Source: an uncultured Rhodospirillales bacterium (GTDB lineage: Bacteria; Pseudomonadota; Alphaproteobacteria; Acetobacterales; Acetobacteraceae). Taken from it: a stretch of DNA of 18,105 nucleotides. The notes below the pieces were generated by a model, which ran no database searches, had not been told where the DNA came from, and worked only from the letters and a program-made list of their open reading frames with translations. Where the stretch lies: contig CAIYPH010000885.1 in assembly GCA_903928045.1 (NCBI GenBank), positions 1-18,105 of the forward strand, in the 5' to 3' direction. The position numbers and the translations under genes are program-made. Shown here one piece after another: positions 1 through 7,719 of the stretch (within the stretch, counting starts at the first letter, position 1; each line of letters begins with the position of its first letter).

Positions 1-876
1 ATGCCGGATTCGGCGACGGCTTCGAATGCGATGCAGTCGGGCGAGATGGATTGGTGGGAGTATACGCCGGCGGATTTGCATGAGTTGTTGCGCAAGGCCA
101 AGGGCATCACGGTGCAGGCGAAGGACCCGTATAACTGGTACGCGATCGCGCGGTTCAACCATTTGCAGAAGCCGTTCAACAATGTGGCGTTGCGGCGGGC
201 GGTGTTGGCGGCGGTGAACCAGGAGGATTTCATGCGCGCCGGGTTTGGCGACGACCAGGAGGTGTGGCGGACGTGCCGGGCGATGATTCCGTGTGGGATT
301 CCGGATTCGGAGGAGATCGGCCAGGCGGATATGCCGGCGCTGTCGGTGGAGGCGGCGCGGAAGCTGGTGGCGGCTTCGGGGTATAACGGCGAGCGGACGG
401 TGGTGATTGCGCCGATGGATTATCCGCAGTTGGGCGCGTTCGGGACGGTGATGGCGGATTTGCTGAAGCGGATCGGGCTGAATGTGGATTTTCAGCCGAT
501 GGATTGGGGGACGATGATCCAGCGGATCACGAGCCGGGAGCCGGTGGAGAAGGGGGGGTGGAGCATGTTCCACACCTCGGGCTCGAAGGTTTCGATGATC
601 AATCCGGCGCTCAACATGTATGTGCGGGGGCAGGGGGCGAAGGGGTGGACGGGGTGGTATGACAAGCCGGAGATCGAGGCGCTGACGCAGCAATGGCTGG
701 ACAGCCCGGCGGAGGGTTCGGCGCTGCCGCTGTTCAATCGGTTCCAGCGGGTGTTGTTCGATGATCCGCCGCTGGTGCCGTTGGGGCAGTATGGGGTGTT
801 CACGGTGAGGCGGAACGATATTACGGGGATATTGGATGGGTCGGCGTCTTATCCCTGGACTGTGAGGAGGGTTTAG
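1..876 (+). CDS. ABC transporter solute-binding protein, family 5 (C-terminal part)
   Basis: This is the C-terminal ~291 residues of a periplasmic peptide-type solute-binding protein (SBP_bac_5). Seen: the opening residues (MPDSATASNAMQSGEMDWWE) match the internal family stretch where a residue run 'PD-x-AT-x-x-x-A-x-Q-x-GE-x-D-WWE' occurs mid-protein. The later part has the usual lobe-closing pattern, with FNNVALRRAVLAAVNQEDF near residues 59-77. The family is normally about 500-550 residues, so roughly 240 N-terminal residues, including the signal peptide, lie left of the window. The ATG at base 1 is therefore an internal methionine and not the start. The stop is TAG at 874-876. The ligand cannot be told from sequence; a peptide or oligopeptide is the family default. 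Codons end strongly in G. A nested palindromic repeat begins 4 bases after the stop. Confidence 0.85.
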   Translation: MPDSATASNAMQSGEMDWWEYTPADLHELLRKAKGITVQAKDPYNWYAIARFNHLQKPFNNVALRRAVLAAVNQEDFMRAGFGDDQEVWRTCRAMIPCGIPDSEEIGQADMPALSVEAARKLVAASGYNGERTVVIAPMDYPQLGAFGTVMADLLKRIGLNVDFQPMDWGTMIQRITSREPVEKGGWSMFHTSGSKVSMINPALNMYVRGQGAKGWTGWYDKPEIEALTQQWLDSPAEGSALPLFNRFQRVLFDDPPLVPLGQYGVFTVRRNDITGILDGSASYPWTVRRV

Positions 877-879
877 GGT

Positions 880-1025
880 GTTCTTTTTGTGAACAAAAAG
901 AACCAAAAAACTTTTCATTCCGTTTCATGCCGTTGGCTTGGCTTTGCGGGATGGCCGGGGGCGGTATGAGGCAGAGTTTTAAAAGTTTTTTGCTCCTTTT
1001 TTTCAAAAAAGGAGCGCTTGCTTCC
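880..1025. repeat. Nested-palindrome intergenic element, copy 1
   Basis: First of five related elements. The left sub-palindrome at 880-903 has 10-bp arms (GTTCTTTTTG / CAAAAAGAAC) around a TGAA loop. The right sub-palindrome at 992-1015 has 11-bp arms (GCTCCTTTTTT / AAAAAAGGAGC). Between them, AAAAAACTTTT (905-915) is the inverted counterpart of AAAAGTTTTTT (981-991), so the two halves also pair with each other. The unrelated centre is about 65 bases. It lies between the solute-binding protein and the thiolase. No canonical uridine run follows the hairpins, so it is not a clear intrinsic terminator. Confidence 0.8.
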
Positions 1026-1029
1026 CTGT

Positions 1030-1058
1030 GTGACAATCGCCGCGGGCGCCGCTAATCT
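1030..1058 (+). promoter_or_regulatory. Possible sigma-70-type promoter of the thiolase gene
   Basis: GTGACA at 1030-1035 matches TTGACA in five of six positions. It is followed after 17 bases by TAATCT at 1053-1058, a weak -10. Transcription would begin near 1065, about 32 bases before the ATG at 1097. This is pattern matching only; the -10 is poor. Confidence 0.28.
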
Positions 1059-1096
1059 GTCTTCGGGGAACGCCCAACCAATCTGGAAAGAATATC

Positions 1097-2299
1097 ATGC
1101 GCGAAGCCGTTATCGTTTCTACCGCCCGCACTCCGATCGGCAAGGCCTATCGCGGCGCGTTCAATGACACTCAGGGCCAGGCGTTAGGCGGCCATGCGAT
1201 CGCCAATGCGGTGAGCCGGGCGGGGATTGACCCGGCGGAGGTTGAGGATGTGATCATGGGCTGCGCGTTGCAGCAGGGGTCGACGGGTTCCAATGTCGGG
1301 CGGCAGGCGGCGCTGAGGGCGGGGTTGCCGGAGACGGTGGCGGGGATGTCGATGGATCGGCAGTGCGCCTCGGGGCTGATGGCGATTGCGACGGCGGCGA
1401 AGGAGATCATTTTCGACGGGATGAGCATCACGGTCGGCGGTGGCGTTGAGTCGATCTCGCTGGTGCAGAACGACAAGATGAACCGGTTTCGCACGCAGGA
1501 CCCGAAGCTCACCGAGATGGCGCCGGCGCTTTACATGAGCATGCTGGAGACGGCGGAGATTGTGGCGGCGAAGTATGGGGTGAGCCGCGAGGCGCAGGAC
1601 GCGTATGCGCTGCAGTCGCAGCAGCGGACGGGGCAGGCGCAGGCGGAGGGGCGGCATGCGGCCGAGATCGCGCCGATGACGGCGATCATGCAGGTGGTGG
1701 ACAAGGCGACGGGGGTGGCGAGCCCGCGGGAGATCACGCTGTCGCTGGACGAGGGCAACCGGCCGCAGACGGTGCTGGCGGATTTGCAGAAGCTGCAGCC
1801 GGTGTTCAAGAACGGGATGCGGGTGGCGGAGGGGAAGTTCATCACCGCGGGGAACGCGTCGCAGTTGTCGGACGGGGCGTCGGCGGTGGTGCTGATGGAG
1901 GGCAAGGAGGCGGAGCGGCGCGGGCTGAAGCCGCTCGGCGCTTATCGCGGCATGGCGGGGGCGGGGTGTGATCCCGGAGAGATGGGCATCGGGCCGGTGT
2001 TCGCGGTGCCGAAGCTGCTGAAGCAGCATGGGCTGAAGATCGAGGATATCGGGATCTGGGAGCTGAACGAGGCGTTCGCCAGCCAGGTGCTGTATTGCCG
2101 GGATACGCTGGGCATTCCGAATGAGCTGCTGAACGTGTCGGGCGGGGCGATTTCGATCGGGCATCCCTATGGTATGTCGGGTGCGCGGATGACCGGGCAT
2201 GTGCTGATCGAGGGCAAGCGGCGCGGCGCCAAGTATGGCGTGGTGACGATGTGCGTCGGCGGCGGCATGGGGGCGGCGGGGCTGTTCGAGATCTTCTGA
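1097..2299 (+). CDS. Thiolase family protein (acetyl-CoA C-acyltransferase type)
   Basis: A 400-residue thiolase, the usual length for the family. It would catalyse reversible Claisen condensation or thiolytic cleavage of acyl-CoA in the cytoplasm. Seen: nucleophile Cys90 in MDRQCASG, the NEAF motif at 324-327, His356 in the GHPYG motif, and the second catalytic Cys386 in CVGGGMG. All catalytic landmarks are therefore present. The common GHPLGASG motif is GHPYGMSG here, and this loop divergence makes it less certain whether the enzyme is biosynthetic (acetoacetyl-CoA forming) or degradative (3-ketoacyl-CoA). The ATG at 1097 follows a GGAAAG purine stretch and fits the family N-terminus ([15 protein letters not shown]). 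No beta-oxidation or PHB genes are adjacent, so context does not decide the substrate. Codons are strongly G-ending. Confidence 0.92.
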   Translation: MREAVIVSTARTPIGKAYRGAFNDTQGQALGGHAIANAVSRAGIDPAEVEDVIMGCALQQGSTGSNVGRQAALRAGLPETVAGMSMDRQCASGLMAIATAAKEIIFDGMSITVGGGVESISLVQNDKMNRFRTQDPKLTEMAPALYMSMLETAEIVAAKYGVSREAQDAYALQSQQRTGQAQAEGRHAAEIAPMTAIMQVVDKATGVASPREITLSLDEGNRPQTVLADLQKLQPVFKNGMRVAEGKFITAGNASQLSDGASAVVLMEGKEAERRGLKPLGAYRGMAGAGCDPGEMGIGPVFAVPKLLKQHGLKIEDIGIWELNEAFASQVLYCRDTLGIPNELLNVSGGAISIGHPYGMSGARMTGHVLIEGKRRGAKYGVVTMCVGGGMGAAGLFEIF

Positions 2300-2401
2300 T
2301 CAGGTATGGGGCGGCGCCAGTGATGGGGCCGCCTCCCGCCGGCGTCGTTGCGACGGGGTGCGGTGGTGGGCTAATAGAGCCGTCGCATCGCGAGGTAGTT
2401 C

Positions 2402-3145
2402 ATGTCCGAGCCGTTGAAGTTGTTTATCTATGGACCCGCGCGGTCGGGCACGTCCATCAGCCAAAATGTGGCGCGGAAGGTGCTGGGGCTGCCGGGGCGG
2501 GGCGAGGGGCATGTTTTCACGATCTACCAGCGGATCATCCATCAATATTTCAAGTACACGAAGGGCTTTACGGAAAAGCGCGGAGCGCTGGCACGGGAGC
2601 TGTCGGCGCGAGCGTTCAAACTGCAGATGATCGAGGAAATCCGGGAGGTTTACGGCCGCGTCTACAAGTCCGACAGCTTCGTCGACAAGACGCCGGGGGC
2701 GGAGGCAATCCTGGCGACGCCACTGGTGCTGGAGACGTTTCCCGATGCGCGCTTCATGGTCATTAAGCGGACAGGGATCGAGGTGGTTCAGTCCTTCCAG
2801 ATCAAGTTCGGGGCGAGCTTCGACGACGCCTGCAAGTCCTGGGTGGCGTGCATGCAGGCCACCGCGAAGCTGGCGGAATGGGTTCCGGAGGCCCTGGTGG
2901 TCGACCAGCATGAGCTGACCAATGCGCCGGTCGAGGTCGGGAAGCGGATCGCCGAGCATGTTGGGCGACCGGAAAAGGCGCAGGACATCGCTGACTTCTT
3001 CGTGAACAACCGGACGGAGAAGAGCTCCTCGCATGATTGGTCCAAGCGGTTGACGCTGGATGATACGAGCTGGTCGGAGGAGGAGAAGGAGCATTTCCGT
3101 GCGACGTGCGGGCGGGCTATGCGGAGTTTTGGCTACCCGATGTAA
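2402..3145 (+). CDS. Sulfotransferase family protein
   Basis: A 247-residue soluble protein with the P-loop-like PAPS-binding fold. Seen: the 5'-phosphosulfate loop GPARSGTS at 11-18 directly after the first beta strand (KLFIY), the DKTPG motif at 95-99, and the 3'-phosphate-binding region RTGIEVVQSF with Arg123 and Ser131. These three in order are diagnostic for the sulfotransferase superfamily, which moves a sulfuryl group from PAPS to an alcohol, amine or sugar. The acceptor cannot be inferred. There is no signal peptide, so it should act in the cytoplasm. The start at 2402 is supported by GAGG five bases upstream of the ATG. It has more A/T-ending codons than the thiolase before it, which could reflect a different history. 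It ends 65 bases before the acid phosphatase start, on the same strand. Confidence 0.85.
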   Translation: MSEPLKLFIYGPARSGTSISQNVARKVLGLPGRGEGHVFTIYQRIIHQYFKYTKGFTEKRGALARELSARAFKLQMIEEIREVYGRVYKSDSFVDKTPGAEAILATPLVLETFPDARFMVIKRTGIEVVQSFQIKFGASFDDACKSWVACMQATAKLAEWVPEALVVDQHELTNAPVEVGKRIAEHVGRPEKAQDIADFFVNNRTEKSSSHDWSKRLTLDDTSWSEEEKEHFRATCGRAMRSFGYPM

Positions 3146-3210
3146 TCGTGCTTTCGCTTGAGTCGGCGGTTTCGGACGGGGTATCTTGGTTGCAGCAACT
3201 GGAAATTCAG

Positions 3211-4710
3211 ATGATCCGTGCGATCGCATTGCTTGTTACTTTGATCGCGCCGGCCCTGGCAGGCCCGGCCCTGGCTGAGGTGACCGACCAGCAGCTCGCC
3301 CGCATCGGCCATATCCTGGTGATCTATGCGGAGAACCGCAGCTTCGATCACCTCTACGGCACTTTTCCGGGGGCCAACGGTATTGCCAATGCCACCGACG
3401 AGCAAAAGACGCAGCTCGATCACGATGGTAAGCCGCTGCCGTATCTGACGGTTTGGCGCGGTAATGGCGCCGATCCGCGCTTCCCCCAGATACCCAACGG
3501 GCCATTCCGTATCGATTCGGATCCGATCAATGCGAAACTATCGGATGTGCTGCCAAGCCCGATCCATGCGTTCTACCACAACGCCGAGCAGATTAATGGT
3601 GGGCGGAACAACATGTTCGCGGCCATGTCGACGGTTGGTGGCTGGTCGATGGGCTATGTGGATGGCAGCAAGCTGCGGCTCTGGCAGTGGGCGAAGGAGT
3701 TCACGCTGGCCGACAACTTCTTCATGGGGGCGTTTGGCGGCTCGTTCCTCAACCACCAGTATCTGATCTGCGCCTGCGCGCCGAGCTTTCCGAACGCGCC
3801 AGCAGAGGTTACGGCCAAGCTCGATGCTGATGGGCGGATGACCAAGGCGGCGGGCTCGCCCTCGGCGACAGTGGGGCCTGTGCGGATCGCATCCAACACG
3901 CAGGTGACGCCGGACGGCTACGCGGTGAACACCACCCAGCCGCCGTATCAGCCGAGCGGCATCGCGCCTGCGCCGGGCGGCAATCCGGCGCTGGTTGATA
4001 CCGTGCTGAACAAATCGATGGGGCCGGCGCTGCCGCCGCAGACGGCGCGCACGATCGGCGATCTGATGTCGGACCGCGGGCTTGATTGGGCGTGGTATGC
4101 CGGCGGCTATCGCGCCGCCAACGAGGATGGGCCGCGGCCGCTGGCCGCGCGACGGGTGATCTACACCGGCAAGGACGGGGCGCTGAACTTCCAGCCACAT
4201 CATCAGCCTTTCAACTACTACGCGCGCTGGGCGCCGGGGACGGCCGAGCGCGCGCGGCATCTGCGCGATGGGGAGGATCTGGTCGCCGCGATCGACGATG
4301 GCACGCTGCCGCCGGTGGCGTTCTACAAGCCGGCCGGGATCTACAACCAGCATCCCTCTTACACCGACCTGGTGCGGGGCGATGTGCACATCGCCGACCT
4401 GCTTGACCGGCTGCGCAACAACCCGAAATTGTGGGCGGACACGGTCGTCATCGTCACCTACGACGAGAACGGCGGCTTCTGGGACCATGCGGCGCTGCCC
4501 GAGGGGGCCGGCTGGCATGATCGGTGGGGGCCGGGCACGCGGATTCCCGCGCTGGTGATTTCGCCCTTCGCGCGCAAGGGGTTCGTCGACCACACCGGGT
4601 ATGACACGGCCTCGATCCTCAAGCTGATCATTCGGCGCTTCAAGCTCGATACTCTGCCGGGATTGCGGGCCAATACCGGGGACCTGACGGCGGCTTTGAC
4701 GTTCGAATAG
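3211..4710 (+). CDS. Secreted acid phosphatase / phospholipase C superfamily (AcpA-like)
   Basis: A 499-residue exported phosphoesterase (PF04185 superfamily, AcpA branch) that should hydrolyse phosphomonoesters in the periplasm or outside the cell. Seen: a signal peptide at about 1-22, a hydrophobic core ending in GPALA before EVTD. Putative metal ligands are Glu41-Asn42 in ENRSFDH and Asp418-Glu419 in TYDENGGFWDH. The likely nucleophile is Ser178 in GGSFLNHQ, matching the serine known in Francisella AcpA rather than the threonine of PlcC-type enzymes. The frame is open back to 3106, but that longer form overlaps the sulfotransferase and buries the signal peptide. The ATG at 3211, after GGAAA, is therefore chosen. 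A palindromic repeat begins immediately after the stop. Phosphatase rather than lipase activity is inferred from the serine nucleophile and AcpA-like motifs. Confidence 0.88.
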   Translation: MIRAIALLVTLIAPALAGPALAEVTDQQLARIGHILVIYAENRSFDHLYGTFPGANGIANATDEQKTQLDHDGKPLPYLTVWRGNGADPRFPQIPNGPFRIDSDPINAKLSDVLPSPIHAFYHNAEQINGGRNNMFAAMSTVGGWSMGYVDGSKLRLWQWAKEFTLADNFFMGAFGGSFLNHQYLICACAPSFPNAPAEVTAKLDADGRMTKAAGSPSATVGPVRIASNTQVTPDGYAVNTTQPPYQPSGIAPAPGGNPALVDTVLNKSMGPALPPQTARTIGDLMSDRGLDWAWYAGGYRAANEDGPRPLAARRVIYTGKDGALNFQPHHQPFNYYARWAPGTAERARHLRDGEDLVAAIDDGTLPPVAFYKPAGIYNQHPSYTDLVRGDVHIADLLDRLRNNPKLWADTVVIVTYDENGGFWDHAALPEGAGWHDRWGPGTRIPALVISPFARKGFVDHTGYDTASILKLIIRRFKLDTLPGLRANTGDLTAALTFE

Positions 4711-4842
4711 GAAGGAAGTGATTTTTTAACAAAAGAAGCAAAGTTTTTCTATTCGTTTGGCGTGTACCCTCCCAGGGCAGCTCAACGCCAAAAGGGTAAA
4801 AGTCCTTTTGGTTCCTTTTTTCAAAAATGAACCGCTTCCTTG
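4711..4842. repeat. Nested-palindrome intergenic element, copy 2
   Basis: The most degenerate full-length copy. The ends GAAGGAAGTG (4711-4720) and CGCTTCCTT (4833-4841) are inverted. The left half retains AAAAGAAGCAAAGTTTTT and ATTCGTTTGG (4751-4760). The right half holds an imperfect hairpin at 4810-4833 (GGTTCC ... GAACC with A/T runs). The centre contains CCCTCCCAGGG. It starts at the first base after the phosphatase stop and lies upstream of the aminotransferase. Confidence 0.75.
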
Positions 4843-4936
4843 AGACTCCTGAAGCCTGATTGTGGGGAAGGGGCCGTCTTCCGCCGCCGCCCCATTCGGC
4901 CTAGTCTGCGGCTATCTGTTCCAAGGAGCTAGGTCG

Positions 4937-6253
4937 ATGAACGTGAATGTGGCGCCGAACGCCGACGTGTCCCAGGCCCTCGACGAAGCGAAGTCGAACT
5001 TTGCCAAGGCGAACCCGAACAGCGGCGCGCTGTTCCAGAAGGCGCTGCCGACCATGCCCGGCGGCAACACCCGCAGCGGCGTCTATTTCGACCCCTACCC
5101 CATCATGTTCCGCCGCGGCGAGGGCGCCCGGCTGTGGGACGAGGATGGGCATTCCTATGTCGACTTCCTCGGCGAGGCGACCGCCGGCATTTATGGCCAC
5201 AGCCACCCGGTGATCCGCGCGGCCATCGAGGATCGCCTGGCGCTGGGTTGGAACCTTTCCGGTGTCACCTCGCTCGAGGCGGTGCAGGCGCAGCTGATTA
5301 TCGATCGCTTCCCTTCGATCGAGCGGGTGCGCTTCGTGAATTCCGGCACCGAAGCCAATATGTTCAACATCCAGCTCGCCCGCGTCATCACCGGGCGGCC
5401 GGCGGTGATGGGCTTCCAGGGCTGCTACCACGGCGGATTCCTCACATTCGCCGCCCAGAGCAACCCGATCAACGTGCCCTACGAGACGGTGGTGGCCACC
5501 TATAACGATATCGACGGCACTGCCGCGATGATCGACGCCAACGCCGATCGCATCGCCTGCCTCATCCTCGAGCCGATGATCGGCGGCGGCGGCTGCATCC
5601 CCGCCTCGGTGGAATTTCTCGCCATGCTGCGCGAGAGGACCAAGAAGCATGGCATTGTGCTGATCTTCGATGAGGTGATGACCTCGCGCCTCTCGCCGGG
5701 CGGCCTGCAGCAGAAGCACGGAATCATCCCGGACCTCACCTCGCTCGGGAAATACATTGGCGGCGGCTTCTCCGCCGGCGCCTTCGGTGGCAAGGCGGAG
5801 TTCCTCGACCGGTTCGACCCCCGCCGCGGCGACGCGCTGCCGCATTCCGGCACCTACAACAACAACGTCTTTACCCTCTCCGCCGGCATCGCCGGGCTGT
5901 CGAAGGTCTATACCAAGGAAGCGGCGGTGACGCTGAATGCCCGTGGCGATGCGCTGCGCGCGCGGCTCAACGCGGTGTGCGAGAAGGCGGGCGTCGCGCT
6001 ACAATTCACCGGCATCGGCTCGATGATGGCGCCGCACGCCATGCGCGGGCCGATCACCTCGCCGCAGGATGCCGCGCGCGGGAATGCCAAGGTGCGCGAG
6101 CTGTTGTTCTTTGACCTCGTCGCCCATGGCATCTTCATCATGCCCAAGCGAGACCTCATCGCGCTCTCGCTGCCGCTGACGGACAAGGATTTCGACCTCC
6201 TTGTGGCGGGGGTGGAGGAGTTCGTTTCGGCGCGTAAGTCCCTTCTCCAATAG
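4937..6253 (+). CDS. Class III PLP aminotransferase, beta-phenylalanine aminotransferase-like
   Basis: A 438-residue fold-type I PLP enzyme. Seen: Schiff-base Lys272 in SLGKYIGGG, the cofactor Asp in FDEVMTSRL, the phosphate-binding NSGTEAN motif, and the YHGG segment. It belongs to the glutamate-1-semialdehyde aminomutase-like group. By recall, it resembles Variovorax beta-phenylalanine aminotransferase more than HemL: shared stretches include FDEVMTSRL, LGKYIGGG, GAFGG, HSGT-NNNV and QFTGIGS. The two carboxylate-binding arginines reported for that enzyme appear to have counterparts at Arg46 (GGNTRS) and Arg405 (PKRD). Transamination of a beta-amino acid is therefore the best guess; a HemL role is less likely. 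The start at 4937 follows AAGGAG (4923-4928). An upstream in-frame ATG at 4862 has no such site. Third codon positions favour C, unlike the genes to its left. Confidence 0.85.
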   Translation: MNVNVAPNADVSQALDEAKSNFAKANPNSGALFQKALPTMPGGNTRSGVYFDPYPIMFRRGEGARLWDEDGHSYVDFLGEATAGIYGHSHPVIRAAIEDRLALGWNLSGVTSLEAVQAQLIIDRFPSIERVRFVNSGTEANMFNIQLARVITGRPAVMGFQGCYHGGFLTFAAQSNPINVPYETVVATYNDIDGTAAMIDANADRIACLILEPMIGGGGCIPASVEFLAMLRERTKKHGIVLIFDEVMTSRLSPGGLQQKHGIIPDLTSLGKYIGGGFSAGAFGGKAEFLDRFDPRRGDALPHSGTYNNNVFTLSAGIAGLSKVYTKEAAVTLNARGDALRARLNAVCEKAGVALQFTGIGSMMAPHAMRGPITSPQDAARGNAKVRELLFFDLVAHGIFIMPKRDLIALSLPLTDKDFDLLVAGVEEFVSARKSLLQ

Positions 6254-6257
6254 GGTA

Positions 6258-6402
6258 GCAAGCAAGCGCTGCTTTTTGAAAAAAGAAGCAAAAACTTTTT
6301 ATTCGTTTGGCTGTCGCCTCTCCGTTGAAGCTTGCGAGCGTGGCAAAGCATTGGAATAAAAGTTTTTTGCTCCTTTTTCCAAAAAAGGAGCGCTTCCTTC
6401 CC
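6258..6402. repeat. Nested-palindrome intergenic element, copy 3
   Basis: Full copy between the aminotransferase and nfuA-type gene. The left half has AAGCGCTGCTTTTTGAAAA followed by GAAGCAAAAACTTTTTATTC and GTTTGG. The right half has AATAAAAGTTTTTTGCTCC and a hairpin with GCTCCTTTTT/AAAAAAGGAGC arms at 6369-6391, then GCGCTTCCTTCC. The halves are inverted copies of one another around a centre of about 40 bases. Confidence 0.8.
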
Positions 6403-6475
6403 CTTGCCTTCCGGTCTCGAAGAGACGATGTAGCAACCGGACCCCGACAGTCCCCTTTAACCCGAGGGCAGCCTA

Positions 6476-7033
6476 ATGTTTATTGAGACCGAAAGCACGC
6501 CGAACCCCGCGACCCTGAAGTTCCTCCCGGGCCGTGACGTGATGGGCAGCGGCACCGCCGATTTCGCCACGGCGATCGCGGCTGACCGCAGCCCGTTGGC
6601 GGCTGATATCTTCGCGCATCCCGGCGTGGTCCGGGTGTTCCTGGGCGGCGATTTCGTCACCGTCACCAAGTCCGACGCGGCGTCCTGGCAGGGTCTCAAG
6701 CCGCTGATTCTCGGCACGATTATGGAGCATTTCGTCGCCGGCCGGCCAGTGATCCTCGGCGAGGATGCCGAGGCCGAGGAGGATACGCTGCCGGAGGATG
6801 CCGAGATCGTGGCGCAGATCAAGGAGCTGCTCGACACCCGCGTGCGCCCGGCGGTGGCCGGGGATGGCGGGGACATCGTCTTCCGCGGGTTCCGCGACGG
6901 CGTGGTACGGTTGCACATGCAGGGCGCCTGCTCCGGCTGCCCCTCCTCCTCTGCGACGCTGAAGCACGGCATCGAGAACATGCTGCGCCACTACGTGCCG
7001 GAGGTCCGCCAGGTCGAGCAGGTGATGTTCTGA
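6476..7033 (+). CDS. nfuA: NifU/Nfu family Fe-S cluster scaffold (NfuA-like)
   Basis: A 185-residue cytoplasmic protein that carries and delivers iron-sulfur clusters to apo-enzymes. Seen: an N-terminal Nfu domain at about 1-90 (opening [18 protein letters not shown], typical of the alphaproteobacterial and mitochondrial Nfu type), an acidic linker at about 98-107, and a C-terminal NifU domain with the cluster-binding CxxC at Cys152 and Cys155 (GACSGCPSS). Both cysteines are intact. The length matches alphaproteobacterial Nfu proteins. A GAGG lies about nine bases before the ATG. The stop TGA overlaps the ATG of the next gene by one base (TGATG at 7031-7035), so the two are probably translated from one message. 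Confidence 0.93.
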   Translation: MFIETESTPNPATLKFLPGRDVMGSGTADFATAIAADRSPLAADIFAHPGVVRVFLGGDFVTVTKSDAASWQGLKPLILGTIMEHFVAGRPVILGEDAEAEEDTLPEDAEIVAQIKELLDTRVRPAVAGDGGDIVFRGFRDGVVRLHMQGACSGCPSSSATLKHGIENMLRHYVPEVRQVEQVMF

Positions 7034-7620
7034 TGGCGATCGACGACGCGGCCCTTGACGCGCTGTTCCGCGAGGCCCGTACTCATAACGCATGGACCGA
7101 CCAGCCGGTCACTGACGACGACCTGCGCGCGGTGTTCGACCTGATGAAAATGGGTCCGACCTCGGCCAATTGCTCGCCGGCGCGCTTCGTGTTCATCCGT
7201 ACGCCGGAGGGCAAGGAGAAGCTGAAGCCGGCGCTATCGGCTGGTAACCTGGCTAAAACCATGGCGGCGCCGGTCACGGCGATCGTGGCGCATGACCCGC
7301 ATTTCTACGATCACCTCTACAAGCTGTTCCCGCACAACGCCGACGCGAAAAGTTGGTTTTCCGGCAACTACTCGCTGGCCGAGGAGACCGCGGTGCGCAA
7401 CGGCTCGCTGCAAGGGGCCTATTTCATCCTCGCGGCGCGGGCGCTGGGTATCGACTGCGGGCCGATGTCGGGCTTCGATAAATCCAAGGTCGAGAGCGCG
7501 TTCCTGTGGGACCGCGGCTGGAAGTGTAACTTCCTGATCAACCTCGGCCATGGCGATCCCGCCGCGGTGCATCCACGCGGGCCGCGGTTTGGCTTCGATG
7601 AGGCGACGGTGCTGGCTTAG
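7033..7620 (+). CDS. rutE: Malonic semialdehyde reductase / nitroreductase family (RutE-like)
   Basis: A 195-residue flavin-dependent reductase matching RutE (196 residues in E. coli). RutE reduces malonic semialdehyde to 3-hydroxypropionate at the end of pyrimidine breakdown. Seen: the family block [14 protein letters not shown] at 41-54 (FMN-binding region) and GPMSGFD at 143-149. The other rut genes are absent here. The gene is coupled by TGATG overlap to the Fe-S scaffold gene, an unusual partner. The true substrate may therefore be malonic semialdehyde from another source (for example beta-alanine transamination) or a different electrophile. A repeat element follows, and the gene downstream is convergent. 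Confidence 0.88.
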   Translation: MAIDDAALDALFREARTHNAWTDQPVTDDDLRAVFDLMKMGPTSANCSPARFVFIRTPEGKEKLKPALSAGNLAKTMAAPVTAIVAHDPHFYDHLYKLFPHNADAKSWFSGNYSLAEETAVRNGSLQGAYFILAARALGIDCGPMSGFDKSKVESAFLWDRGWKCNFLINLGHGDPAAVHPRGPRFGFDEATVLA

Positions 7621-7628
7621 GGAGTTCA

Positions 7629-7716
7629 GGAAGCAAGCGCTTCTTTTTGAAAAATGAAGCAAAAACTTTCTATGCGTTTGGTAGGGGGCTCCATGGGAAG
7701 CACCGCTTCCTTCCCC
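7629..7716. repeat. Nested-palindrome intergenic element, copy 4 (internally deleted)
   Basis: Shortened copy of the same element between convergent genes. The left half is complete: AGGAAGCAAGCG, hairpin at 7639-7660 (GCTTCTTTTTGAAAAATGAAGC with one mismatch), then AAAAACTTTCTATGCGTTTG. The matching right half with AAAAGTTTTTTG and the second hairpin is missing, and only the outer end CCGCTTCCTTCC (7703-7714) remains. It ends about four bases before the stop of the minus-strand gene. Confidence 0.72.
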
Positions 7717-7719
7717 TTC

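Noticed and set aside
880..1025. Reading the repeat hairpins as ordinary intrinsic terminators
   Set aside because: The stems end in mixed sequence rather than a U-run, the two halves pair with each other, and the same element occurs inside the yejE-yejF unit.
1184..2200. Long minus-strand open frame opposite the thiolase
   Set aside because: Arg/His/Pro/Leu-rich composition typical of the antisense shadow of a GC-rich gene; the plus strand has all thiolase catalytic motifs.
2310..2333. GGCGGC/GCCGCC inverted repeat after the thiolase stop as a terminator
   Set aside because: Only a 6-bp stem with a 12-base loop and no T tract; likely chance in GC-rich DNA.
3106..3210. N-terminal extension of the acid phosphatase back to an ATG at 3106
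   Set aside because: It overlaps the end of the sulfotransferase gene and would place a clear signal peptide 35 residues inside the protein.
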